From Hyphomicrobiales bacterium (lineage in GTDB: Bacteria; Pseudomonadota; Alphaproteobacteria; Rhizobiales; JAJFHB01), in assembly GCA_021775615.1 (NCBI GenBank), contig JAJFHL010000072.1:1-35337 (forward strand): 35,337 bases of DNA, written 5' to 3'. The notes below the pieces were generated by a model. The model saw only the letters and a program-made list of their open reading frames with translations. It made no database searches and was not told the DNA's origin. The translations under genes were made by a program, and so were the position numbers. This document shows positions 1-7,474 of the stretch, in pieces; the stretch's first letter is position 1, and every line of letters begins with the position of its first letter.

Positions 1-719
1 GACGCGGTCGGCACCTGCACCAGCCAGAAGAGCTGCCATCGCGTGGCCCCGGACATGAGGCCCGATTCATTGACTTCCGCCGGCACCTGCCGCAGGCCCA
101 GGATCGTGTTTCGCACCATTGGCGGAAACGCGAAGAGCACACTGGCGATCAAGCCGACAACCGTTCCGAAACCGAACAGCAGGAGGATCGGCAGGAGATA
201 GGCGAAGGCCGGCACGGTCTGCAGGAGGTCGAGACACGGCATGATGATCCGTTCGGCCCGTGTCGAGAAGTATCCAACGACCCCGAAGACGAAGCCGACG
301 GAAACGGCGAAGGGCACCGATATGGCGACCAGGGAAAGCGAGTTCATACTTTCCGACCAGTAGCCGACCACCACCATGTAGAAGAGCGCAAGGATCGTGA
401 AAGCGGCAAGGCGCCAGCCCGATGCGGCATGGGCGACGACCGCAAAAACGGCGATCACCACTGGCCAGGGCAGCCAATGCAGGACGGTCTGCACGCCCTT
501 GATGGGGTACTCGAGAAAGGCCGAAATGTCGCGGAAAGTCTCGCCGAAGGCGTCGACGAACCAGTTCATGGCGGCGTTCAGTTGCGGGGTGAGGGGAACC
601 ATCCATTCCGCGGGATAGGTGATCAGCCAGTCGGCGGATCCGCGCATGGCGAGGCAGACCAGCAGAAATGTCAGAAGTGCAAACCAGGTGAGGGCGTTGC
701 GGTCAAGCTGGCCGCTCAT
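1..719 (-). CDS. proW: ProW-type glycine betaine/choline ABC transporter permease (3' end cut by window)
   Basis: This is the membrane permease of an osmolyte uptake ABC transporter. Reading the minus strand from the ATG at 719 gives an uninterrupted frame of about 239 codons that runs off the window start. The N-terminal half has several hydrophobic stretches. The second half has the family's conserved region: a segment like LLQTVPAFAYLLP, then FPPMVRNTILGLRQVP and the EAA-like coupling loop beginning VNESGLMSGAT. Its ATG overlaps the stop of the upstream ATPase gene in an ATGA (716-719), so the two are translationally coupled. The C-terminal part lies outside the window. Substrate could be glycine betaine, proline betaine or choline; the adjacent betI-betA genes favour choline or betaine. 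Confidence 0.93.
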   Translation of the reverse strand, partial: MSGQLDRNALTWFALLTFLLVCLAMRGSADWLITYPAEWMVPLTPQLNAAMNWFVDAFGETFRDISAFLEYPIKGVQTVLHWLPWPVVIAVFAVVAHAASGWRLAAFTILALFYMVVVGYWSESMNSLSLVAISVPFAVSVGFVFGVVGYFSTRAERIIMPCLDLLQTVPAFAYLLPILLLFGFGTVVGLIASVLFAFPPMVRNTILGLRQVPAEVNESGLMSGATRWQLFWLVQVPTA

Positions 720-1816
720 GACGCCTGCTCCGCGGCATCGTCCCGCTTGCTGCTTTCGAGCGCCAGGGCGGCGACGACGTCCTGTGCCGTGGCGACACCG
801 ACGATCTTGCCGCTGTCGTCCTCAACGGCGATGCCGGACTTGTGGCTCGCCAGTTGCGGCAGCAGGGATTCCACCGAGACGTCGCCTTTGACCCGCGGCA
901 TGCGCTGGGTGACCTTGCCCGCCTTGTTGGCGACTTCGGAGGCGCGCAGCACCCTGGCCAGCGGCACATCGGAGGTGAATTCGCGAACGTAGTCGTCGGC
1001 CGGATTGACGATCAGTTCGGCCGGGGTGCCGATCTGTACCACAGCGCCGTCGCGCATGATGGCCATGCGGTCGGCGATGCGCAGCGCCTCAAGAAAGTCA
1101 TGGGTGATGAACACGATCGACTTGTGCAACACCTGCTGGATGCGCAGGAACTCGTCCTGCATCTGTCGTCTGATCAGGGGATCGAGGGCGGAGAACGGTT
1201 CGTCCAGGAACCACAGTTCCGGCTCGACGGCCAGCGAACGGGCGATGCCGACACGCTGTTGCTGGCCGCCCGACAACTGGCGCGGATAACTGACTTCGCG
1301 GCCCTGAAGGCCGACCAGCTCAATGACCCTTTCGGCCCGTTTGCGGCGCTCGGAAAGATCGATGCCCTGGAGTTTGAGCGGGAAGGCGATGTTGTCGATG
1401 ACGTTGAGATGAGGCAGCAACCCGAAGCTCTGGAACACCATGCCCATCTTGTGGCGGCGGATCTCGATCAGTTCCTTGGGCGAGGCCTTGAGCAGATCGT
1501 TTCCGTCGAGCAGAATTTCGCCGGCGGTGGCCTCGACCAGACGCGACAGGCAGCGCACGACCGTCGACTTGCCGGAGCCCGACAGACCCATGATGACGAA
1601 GATCTCGCCGAGATGGACATCGAAGCTGACATCGGCGGCGGCGACGATATGGCCGCTGTCGCGGATGTGCTGGGCGTGGGCATGGGGATCAGCGACCTTG
1701 CCGGCGCCGGCCGGGAAGAACTGGGCTGGATTTTCGCCATAGACCTTCCAGATGTTGCGGCAGGTGAGCTTGACGTCTTGCTTGTCGCGCGCCGGCGCCT
1801 TGGTGCTTGCAGCCAT
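716..1816 (-). CDS. proV: ProV-type glycine betaine/choline ABC transporter ATP-binding protein
   Basis: Cytoplasmic ATPase that powers the ProW permease; 366 residues, close to the family norm. Visible motifs are Walker A GLSGSGKST (residues 77-85), a Q-loop at FQSFG (about 128-132), the ABC signature LSGGQ (181-185) and Walker B LWFLDE (201-206). The N-terminal extension with KVYGENP is typical of ProV/OpuAA. The tail (about 280-355) looks like one CBS module, the regulatory domain that senses ionic strength in this family. The start at 1816 has GAGG about nine bases upstream. The gene lies downstream of the binding-protein gene, separated by about 160 bases that hold a strong stem-loop, and overlaps the permease start by four bases. 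Confidence 0.95.
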   Translation of the reverse strand: MAASTKAPARDKQDVKLTCRNIWKVYGENPAQFFPAGAGKVADPHAHAQHIRDSGHIVAAADVSFDVHLGEIFVIMGLSGSGKSTVVRCLSRLVEATAGEILLDGNDLLKASPKELIEIRRHKMGMVFQSFGLLPHLNVIDNIAFPLKLQGIDLSERRKRAERVIELVGLQGREVSYPRQLSGGQQQRVGIARSLAVEPELWFLDEPFSALDPLIRRQMQDEFLRIQQVLHKSIVFITHDFLEALRIADRMAIMRDGAVVQIGTPAELIVNPADDYVREFTSDVPLARVLRASEVANKAGKVTQRMPRVKGDVSVESLLPQLASHKSGIAVEDDSGKIVGVATAQDVVAALALESSKRDDAAEQAS

Positions 1817-1910
1817 AATCGGATTGCCTCGGTTCGGATCCCCACGGATGACAGTTTAAACAGCTTCTTCGCTGAGTCACCTTCGCATCTGCTCGGGTGC
1901 CGGAAAAGCA

Positions 1911-1940
1911 AAGGGCCGGCCAGTGTGCCGGCCGGCCCTT
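1911..1940 (-). terminator. Intra-operon stem-loop between proX and proV
   Basis: A perfect 11-bp inverted repeat, AAGGGCCGGCC (1911-1921) and GGCCGGCCCTT (1930-1940), has an 8-base loop. Read in the transcription direction of the operon, it is followed by a T-rich stretch (ttgctttt). It lies between the binding-protein gene and the ATPase gene. It probably acts as a leaky terminator or 3' stabiliser, giving more binding-protein mRNA than transporter mRNA, a common arrangement for periplasmic binding-protein genes. Termination efficiency cannot be judged from sequence. Confidence 0.7.
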
Positions 1941-1978
1941 CATGTGATCTCTAAGCGTTTTGGCTCAGGACATTGCGA

Positions 1979-2950
1979 TTACATCGCGGCGTCGACCCAG
2001 GGCTTCCAGGTGCCTTCATTGGCGGCGATCCATTCGGCGACAACCTCTTCGAGCTTGCGGCCCTTGTTGTCGATTTCGAGCATCATGAGGTTCTGGGTCT
2101 CGTTGTCGATGCTCAGCATCTCGACGAGCTTGTAGGCGCCGGGCCATTTGTCCTTGAAGCCTTTCCAGACGATCTTGCCGATATTGGCCTGGGCAAAGCC
2201 GCAGTCGCCGGTTTTGGCGGGATCGAAACCGTGCTTGGGATCGGAATCGCAATCAGCATGGGCGGCAGGCAGGTCAACCCAGTTGACCTTGATTTCGGCA
2301 TGGATCCAGTGCGGTGCCCAGAACATCATGAGCATCGGCTGCTTGGCGGCATATGCGCTCTTCATTTCAGCGATCATGGCGCCTTCGGAGCCGCCCGCGA
2401 TGGCCTGCAACGGCAGACCGGCATTTGAGACGAGGTCTTTGGAGCGGGTCCCCCAGTCGGCCGGATAGGTGATCAGACGGCCCTTGGGAAAGGTTTCGGC
2501 GGTGCCGAAGGCCTGGGCACACTTGATCAGCGCGTCGGCGGCCGGCAGGCCGGGGCATTTTTCTTCCATGTAAGGCGGGTAGATCCAGCCCTCGCGCGGG
2601 CTCAGACCAAGCGATCCGACCTGGACGATGTCACCGGCCTCGACGGCCTTGGGAAAGATGTCGCCGACATTGTTGTCCCAGACTTCGGGCTGAAGATGCA
2701 GGTTACCCTGGGCGATGGCGGCAAATTGCGGCACGGCGCCGGCGGTTACGTATTCGACGTTGTAGCCAGCCTTCTTGAGCAGCTCTCCGGCAACATGGGC
2801 CGAGATATGCTGCCCGGTCCATTCGTTGATGGCGATCTTGATCGGGTCATCGGACTCGGCGGCAACGGCGCCGCCGGTTCCAGCAGTGAACGCGAACATT
2901 GCGCAGGCGGCAAGCGCCGAGCGCATCCCCAGTAATGGCGTGAATTTCAT
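1979..2950 (-). CDS. proX: ProX/ChoX-type periplasmic osmolyte-binding protein
   Basis: Periplasmic substrate-binding protein of the same ABC system (OpuAC-type domain), 323 residues. A signal peptide of about 31 residues is visible: charged start, hydrophobic core, cleavage near AVAA/ES. Trp and Tyr residues suited to an aromatic cage for a quaternary ammonium group are present (INEW, PEVWDNN, EGWIYPPY, FWAPHW). The start is supported by a very good ribosome site, GGGAGGAA, just upstream. It is the first gene of the minus-strand operon and faces betI across a 201-base divergent regulatory region. Glycine betaine and choline binders cannot be separated from sequence alone. Confidence 0.93.
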   Translation of the reverse strand: MKFTPLLGMRSALAACAMFAFTAGTGGAVAAESDDPIKIAINEWTGQHISAHVAGELLKKAGYNVEYVTAGAVPQFAAIAQGNLHLQPEVWDNNVGDIFPKAVEAGDIVQVGSLGLSPREGWIYPPYMEEKCPGLPAADALIKCAQAFGTAETFPKGRLITYPADWGTRSKDLVSNAGLPLQAIAGGSEGAMIAEMKSAYAAKQPMLMMFWAPHWIHAEIKVNWVDLPAAHADCDSDPKHGFDPAKTGDCGFAQANIGKIVWKGFKDKWPGAYKLVEMLSIDNETQNLMMLEIDNKGRKLEEVVAEWIAANEGTWKPWVDAAM

Positions 2951-2987
2951 TGTATTCCTCCCTGGTAGTGATGTTCTTCGGTTTGAT

Positions 2988-3048
2988 CTTATGGTTCTGG
3001 AATGCCAAAGCCGAATTCTACGTCCGACTGTGTCATTCCGTCCATAAG
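2988..3048 (-). promoter_or_regulatory. Long imperfect dyad in the proX upstream region
   Basis: Left arm CTTATGG-ttct-GGAATG (2988-3004) pairs with right arm CATTCC-gt-CCATAAG (3034-3048): 13 complementary pairs with a small internal loop, separated by 29 bases. It lies 38 bases upstream of the proX start codon. It could be a 5'-UTR hairpin of the proX transcript or a two-half-site operator. I recognise no known riboswitch here. Confidence 0.5.
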
Positions 3049-3088
3049 GTTGTTGGTGCTTCAGCGATTGACGTAGCCAAGGTTATAG

Positions 3089-3119
3089 TTGATTGATCAA
3101 TCAATCAAGAAAATATAGT
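3089..3119 (+). promoter_or_regulatory. betI promoter with a BetI-type palindromic operator
   Basis: TTGATTGATCAATCAA (3089-3104) is a perfect 16-bp palindrome located 48 bases before betI. It is followed by a further TCAATC-like repeat and by TATAGT (3114-3119), a plausible -10 element. The palindrome overlaps the place where the -35 element would fall, so a bound repressor would block transcription. BetI is a TetR-family repressor known to autoregulate from the bet intergenic region and to release DNA on choline. That this palindrome is its site is inferred from position and symmetry. Confidence 0.65.
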
Positions 3120-3151
3120 GTGACCGTGAAACGTGAACACAGAGAAGTGAT

Positions 3152-3742
3152 ATGCCGAAAAAGGGCATGCAGCCGATCCGGAGGCGCCAACTCATCGACG
3201 CCACTATGGAAACCATCCACGATGTGGGCTTCTGTGATGTGACGATTGCAGAAATCGCCCGTCGCGCTGGTGTGTCCTACGGGCTTGCGCATCACTACTT
3301 CGGCAGCAAGGACCAGTTGATGACGGCGACCATGCGGCATCTTCTGAAATCGCTGGGAGAGGAACATATCCAACTGCTTGCCGGCGCCGACACCGCGCAA
3401 TTGCGCATTCGCGCGGTGTGCCAGGCGAGCTTCTCGCGGGTTCAGTTCCAGCCTGTGGTGATTTCCGCCTGGCTGGCGTTTTACATGCAGGCCCAGACCG
3501 GACCCAGTTCGCGCCACCTGCTGAGGATCTACGCCCGCCGGCTGGTGAGCAACCTGAGCTTTGCCCTGTCGCAAATCGTGCCGCGCCGCGAGGTGCCGGA
3601 ACTGGCCGAGGGCGCCGCGGCGCTGATCGACGGGCTGTGGGTCAGGTGGGCGCTGAGCGACAATCGGCCACCGGCGGCGGACGTGGCGGCGCATGCGGAA
3701 AGAAGCATCGCGCGCCTGATTGGGGAGAAGTTGAATGGTTGA
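3152..3742 (+). CDS. betI: BetI, choline-responsive TetR-family repressor
   Basis: Transcription repressor of choline oxidation genes, 196 residues, the normal BetI length. The N-terminal helix-turn-helix covers about residues 26-57 ([14 protein letters not shown], then [12 protein letters not shown]), which is characteristic of BetI. The C-terminal all-helical ligand domain includes the BetI-like segment around ISAWLAFY. It is divergent from the osmolyte transporter and is directly followed by betA, whose ATG overlaps the end of betI by eight bases, so betI and betA form one operon. A palindrome 48 bases upstream is a likely autoregulatory site. Confidence 0.93.
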   Translation: MPKKGMQPIRRRQLIDATMETIHDVGFCDVTIAEIARRAGVSYGLAHHYFGSKDQLMTATMRHLLKSLGEEHIQLLAGADTAQLRIRAVCQASFSRVQFQPVVISAWLAFYMQAQTGPSSRHLLRIYARRLVSNLSFALSQIVPRREVPELAEGAAALIDGLWVRWALSDNRPPAADVAAHAERSIARLIGEKLNG

Positions 3743-5405
3743 AGACGTAGACACGCAGGCGGATTTCATTGTCGTTGGGTCGGGTTCCGCGGGCTCCGTG
3801 ATGGCCGCCCGGCTGTCCGAGGACGGTGCGCACAAGGTTCTGGTGCTGGAATATGGCGGCACCGATATCGGGCCACTGATCCAGATGCCCTCGGCACTGT
3901 CCTATCCAATGAACATGTCGCTGTATGACTGGGGCTATGAGACCGAGCCCGAGCCGCATCTTGGTGGCCGTACGCTGGCCTGCCCGAGGGGAAAGGTTGT
4001 GGGCGGCTCATCGTCGATCAACGGCATGGTCTACGTGCGGGGCCATGCGCTTGATTTCGACACCTGGGAGGAAATGGGGGCGGCCGGCTGGGGCTATCGC
4101 CATGTGTTGCCATACTTCAAACGCATGGAGACGAGCCATGGCGGCCAGGAGGGCTGGCGCGGCGAGAACGGGCCGTTGCATGTGACCCGCGGGCGCCGCC
4201 TTAACCCGCTCTACAAGGCGTTTATCGAAGCTGGACGGCAGGCCGGCTACCCGGTCACCCGGGACTATAACGGCGAACAGCAGGAAGGCTTCGGCGACTT
4301 TGAAATGACGGTGTGGCGCGGCCGGCGCTGGTCGGCGGCGAACGCCTATCTCAAGCCGGCGCTGTCGCGCCCCAATCTGTCCAAACTGTCACGGGTTCTG
4401 GTGCGCCGGGTTCTGTTCGAAGGCCGCAAGGCGGTCGGCGTCGAGTATGAGCGCGGCGGGCAGATTCACAAGGTCATGGCCAACCGTGAGGTGGTGCTGG
4501 CGGCAGGCTCCATAAATTCGCCGAAAATCCTGCAGCTCTCGGGCATCGGCAATGCGGAGTTCCTCAAGGGCCTGGGAATTGAAACCGTCGCCAACCGCCC
4601 CGGTGTGGGCGAAAACCTGCAGGACCACCCCGAGCTTTTGATGCAGATGACCTGCACCCAGCCGATTACGCTCTACAAGCATCTCGGCCTCGTCTCGAAA
4701 GGCCTGATCGGCCTGCAGTGGCTTTTGTTCAAGTCGGGGCTCGGGGCGACAAACCACTTTGAGTCCTGCGCCTTCATCCGCTCAAAGGCGGGCGTTCGAT
4801 ATCCCGATATCCAGTATCATTTTCTGCCGGCAGCGATCCGCTACGACGGCAAGTCTCCGGTGGCGGACCACGGGTTTCAGGCGCATATGGGTCCGATGCG
4901 CTCGAAGAGCAAAGGCTGGGTGAGGCTGCGCTCGGGCGACCCGCGGGAAGCCCCGCGGATATTTTTCAACTATCTGTCCGATCCCGCGGACCTGCAGGAC
5001 TTCCGCACCTGCATCCGCTTGACCCGGGAGATCTTTTCCCAGGAAGCCTTCGATCCCTTCCGAGGCCATGAGATCTCGCCCGGTGCGGAGGCCCAATCGG
5101 ATGACGCGCTGGATGATTTCGTTCGCCAGCATATGGAAAGCGCCTATCACCCGAGCGGCACCTGCCGCATGGGAGACGCCGATGATCCGATGGCTGTGGT
5201 CGATCCGGAAAACAGAGTCATCGGTGTCGACAACCTGCGCCTTGCGGACAGCTCGATCATGCCGCAGATCACCAATGGCAATCTCAACGGACCGACCCTG
5301 ATGATCGGCGAGAAGGCGGCCGACCATATTCTGGGCCGCGATCCCCTGCCACCGTCGAACCAGCGCCCCTGGATCCATCCCGACTGGGAGAATGTGCAGC
5401 GTTAA
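3735..5405 (+). CDS. betA: Choline dehydrogenase (GMC oxidoreductase)
   Basis: FAD enzyme that oxidises choline to betaine aldehyde, and can act on the aldehyde, for osmoprotectant glycine betaine synthesis; 556 residues. The FAD-binding GSGSAG motif is at residues 15-20. A GMC signature lies around [18 protein letters not shown]. The C-terminal catalytic region has [11 protein letters not shown] with the active-site His at about 472, and TNGNLNGP with the paired Asn at about 518. The family is membrane-associated. The gene overlaps betI. No betB (betaine aldehyde dehydrogenase) follows, which is unusual, since betICBA or betIBA clusters are the rule; betB may lie elsewhere. Confidence 0.93.
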   Translation: MVEDVDTQADFIVVGSGSAGSVMAARLSEDGAHKVLVLEYGGTDIGPLIQMPSALSYPMNMSLYDWGYETEPEPHLGGRTLACPRGKVVGGSSSINGMVYVRGHALDFDTWEEMGAAGWGYRHVLPYFKRMETSHGGQEGWRGENGPLHVTRGRRLNPLYKAFIEAGRQAGYPVTRDYNGEQQEGFGDFEMTVWRGRRWSAANAYLKPALSRPNLSKLSRVLVRRVLFEGRKAVGVEYERGGQIHKVMANREVVLAAGSINSPKILQLSGIGNAEFLKGLGIETVANRPGVGENLQDHPELLMQMTCTQPITLYKHLGLVSKGLIGLQWLLFKSGLGATNHFESCAFIRSKAGVRYPDIQYHFLPAAIRYDGKSPVADHGFQAHMGPMRSKSKGWVRLRSGDPREAPRIFFNYLSDPADLQDFRTCIRLTREIFSQEAFDPFRGHEISPGAEAQSDDALDDFVRQHMESAYHPSGTCRMGDADDPMAVVDPENRVIGVDNLRLADSSIMPQITNGNLNGPTLMIGEKAADHILGRDPLPPSNQRPWIHPDWENVQR

Positions 5406-5506
5406 TGTCTTTTTGGCGGCTGGATTGTGCCGCCCGCCCGCATGGGTTAACGTTGCGGTGCAGTACAAAAACATAAAAGTCAGTATCAGGGTAAGGGGTC
5501 AAACTT

Positions 5507-5932
5507 ATGAAGTATGTCTTCGCGCTATGCGCGGCGCTTGCGGTCTTCTTCGCCGCGCCGGTCGCGCCACAGGCTGGTGTCGTCGCCAAGGTCGATCTGT
5601 CTCAGCAGCGCATGAACGTCTATGTGAACGGGGCCAGAAAGTACAGCTGGCGGGTTTCGACCGGCCGGGGGCGCTATCGCACGCCGGTGGGATCATTCCG
5701 CCCGACGGTTCTGAGGAAGATGCATTACTCGAGCATCTACAACAATGCGCCGATGCCGTATTCGGTCTTCTTCTATGGGGGTTACGCGGTGCACGGCACC
5801 AATCAGACCCGATATCTCGGGCGTCCGGCCTCGCACGGATGTGTGCGGTTGCACCCCTCCAATGCGGCGCGCCTCTATTCGCTGGTCAAGCGCTATGGGC
5901 GGGGCAAGTCGCGGATCGTGATCAAGCCGTAA
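5507..5932 (+). CDS. Small secreted L,D-transpeptidase (YkuD domain)
   Basis: Likely periplasmic L,D-transpeptidase acting on peptidoglycan cross-links or on attachment of envelope proteins; 141 residues, almost only the catalytic domain. A signal peptide covers about the first 23 residues. The YkuD catalytic motif is clear: HGTN, then SHGCVRL with the nucleophilic Cys at residue 112. The segment TGRGRYRTPVGSF is also typical. The start is backed by AAGGGG about ten bases upstream. It has its own upstream gap after betA and converges with the next gene, the two stop codons being four bases apart. Confidence 0.92.
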   Translation: MKYVFALCAALAVFFAAPVAPQAGVVAKVDLSQQRMNVYVNGARKYSWRVSTGRGRYRTPVGSFRPTVLRKMHYSSIYNNAPMPYSVFFYGGYAVHGTNQTRYLGRPASHGCVRLHPSNAARLYSLVKRYGRGKSRIVIKP

Positions 5933-5936
5933 AGTT

Positions 5937-6413
5937 CTAGACAACATCGACGACCGTTGACCCGGTGGCGGACCTGAGCGCTTCCGGGTCGACTGAAAAC
6001 AGACATTTCGGCGTGCCCGCGGCGGCCCATATCCGGGCGTGACCGAGCAGGGCCGTGTCCATGAATGTCGCAAGATCGCTGGTGTGGCCGAAGGGTGGTA
6101 CGCCTCCGATCGCAAATCCGGTGACCTCGCGCACATAGTCCGCGTTCGGCCGGGCGAGGGGCTCGCCAAGGACATCCGCCATCTTCGCTTCGTTCACCCG
6201 GTTGGTGCCCGAGACCAGCAACAGATAGGGCTTTTCAGTTTGGGCGCCCTGAAAGATCAGGGACTTGACGATCTGGCCGAGTTCACAACCACAGGCGTCC
6301 GCCGCTTCCTGTGCGGTGCGGGTGCTGTCGGGCATCTCCAACACGGCGATGTCGAGGCCAAGTTGGGCGGCGCAGTCTTGAACGCGCCGGGCGCTGCGAG
6401 GTAATTCCGTCAT
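5937..6413 (-). CDS. YbaK/EbsC-family aminoacyl-tRNA editing protein
   Basis: Free-standing editing domain that deacylates mischarged tRNA, most often Cys- or Ala-tRNAPro; 158 residues from the ATG at 6413. Motifs include the conserved Lys in QIVKSLIF, LLLVSGTNRVNE, and GFAIGGVPPFGH. The C-terminal LFSVDPEALR is also typical. I chose 6413 because MTELPRSA matches where family members begin. An ATG at 6452 would add 13 residues with no family support, and neither start has a strong ribosome site. YbaK and other subtypes of the family cannot be separated here. Confidence 0.88.
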   Translation of the reverse strand: MTELPRSARRVQDCAAQLGLDIAVLEMPDSTRTAQEAADACGCELGQIVKSLIFQGAQTEKPYLLLVSGTNRVNEAKMADVLGEPLARPNADYVREVTGFAIGGVPPFGHTSDLATFMDTALLGHARIWAAAGTPKCLFSVDPEALRSATGSTVVDVV

Positions 6414-6581
6414 GGTTCGGACCCATAACACCCAAAAGCGCTCCGCGTCCATATGGCGGAACTGAAGAGTGATGTGCGCAGGATGATGTCAGATTGGGCT
6501 GCACTTGACGGATAAACTGAACTAGAATTGTGCTGGATGCGGCGGCGTTCGATACATTTAAGAGGCTTGAGGGGACCCGCC

Positions 6582-7133
6582 TTGTCTGATTCGTTATCCG
6601 ATGTGAAAAACACGCCGCAAGGCAGCCGACTGCGCGATGCGCTGGCATCTGCGCGCGACCAGCAGGCCGCACGGTTCGATGCAGTTGAAGAGGTACACGC
6701 CCTTGCGGCGGCCCGATTATACGCGCTTGCCGATGAATTGGCACCGGTGTTCGCCGACGTCCCGGAGGGCAACACCCTGTTCGTCTGCGAGGTGGTGCCC
6801 GGCGATCCGCCGAGGCTGTGGATCGACATGCTGGCCTATGTAGTGATCGATACCGATGGCCGTACATTCAGGTTTGTCATGAATGCGCGCAACGGCCGTC
6901 AGACACTGGCGGAATCCGCAGAAACCTCGGAAATTTCGGGCCATGTCGTCAGCTATATCGCGCACCGGCTGGTCGATCTCGAGCGCGCTGGCGCAACCGC
7001 GCCGGCAAAGCTCTCCGGGCCCGCGGGAGGGCGCTACACCGGCGGCACGTTGGCGCTGGCATGGGTATGCGGCTTTGCGGTGGGGGCACTGGGTATTTTC
7101 GCCATCGCCGTGATGGCGAACGCGGGATCCTGA
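6582..7133 (+). CDS. Unrecognised protein with one C-terminal membrane helix
   Basis: I do not recognise this family. With a TTG start at 6582 the product has 183 residues. That start has GAGGGGA six bases upstream, whereas the upstream ATG at 6528 has no such signal and would add an Arg-rich N-terminus. The protein begins with a helical, Ala/Arg/Glu-rich region, then an alpha/beta-looking middle (LFVCEVVPGDPPRLWIDML, then VVIDTDGRTFRFVMN). It ends with a single strong transmembrane segment (about residues 155-180), suggesting a tail-anchored inner-membrane protein with a cytoplasmic domain. It is divergent from the YbaK-type gene. No function is proposed. Confidence 0.75.
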   Translation: MSDSLSDVKNTPQGSRLRDALASARDQQAARFDAVEEVHALAAARLYALADELAPVFADVPEGNTLFVCEVVPGDPPRLWIDMLAYVVIDTDGRTFRFVMNARNGRQTLAESAETSEISGHVVSYIAHRLVDLERAGATAPAKLSGPAGGRYTGGTLALAWVCGFAVGALGIFAIAVMANAGS

Positions 7134-7474
7134 TTAACGGCGGAACGCGCCGGTGTCGCCTTTGCGGCGAAAGTTATTAATAGCGTTACATTTTGAAACA
7201 CCAATTGATTTGGTCATACCGGGGGCCATTGGTACTAATTTTAACGAAATTTTCTTTGTGCGTGGTGTTCGGGAAGCAAGGGGTTGAGTGAAGCGCTGGG
7301 GGGCCTTTATCCAGCACGACCGTCGATCCAGACAAACCCAGATTGCTTCGGCAGCCGGATGTCACACGCAGGTGGCAAGCGTCCCCGTTCGCGGGAGTCA
7401 AACAAAGAGCGCGCCATTCGAGAGGATTTCAACATGGGATCGCGTCCACATTAAGAACGGACCGCGGCATCGAT
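7134..7474. other. Intergenic region before the sphingolipid operon
   Basis: These 341 bases hold no gene that I can support. The stretch at about 7180-7260 is clearly AT-richer than its surroundings, as expected for a promoter region of the downstream acyl ligase operon. No -35/-10 pair with good spacing stands out. A longer in-frame extension of the ligase from 7343 exists but shows no conserved sequence and no ribosome site. Confidence 0.5.

Noticed and set aside
67-606. 179-codon minus-strand frame inside the permease region
   Set aside because: It is a shifted frame of proW; the true frame from 719 shows the permease motifs.
842-1954. 370-codon plus-strand frame across proV
   Set aside because: Antisense to an intact ABC ATPase with all nucleotide-binding motifs.
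5415-5434. GGCGGC/GCCGCC hairpin after betA as a terminator
   Set aside because: The stem is only six pairs with an eight-base loop and no T-run follows in either transcription direction.
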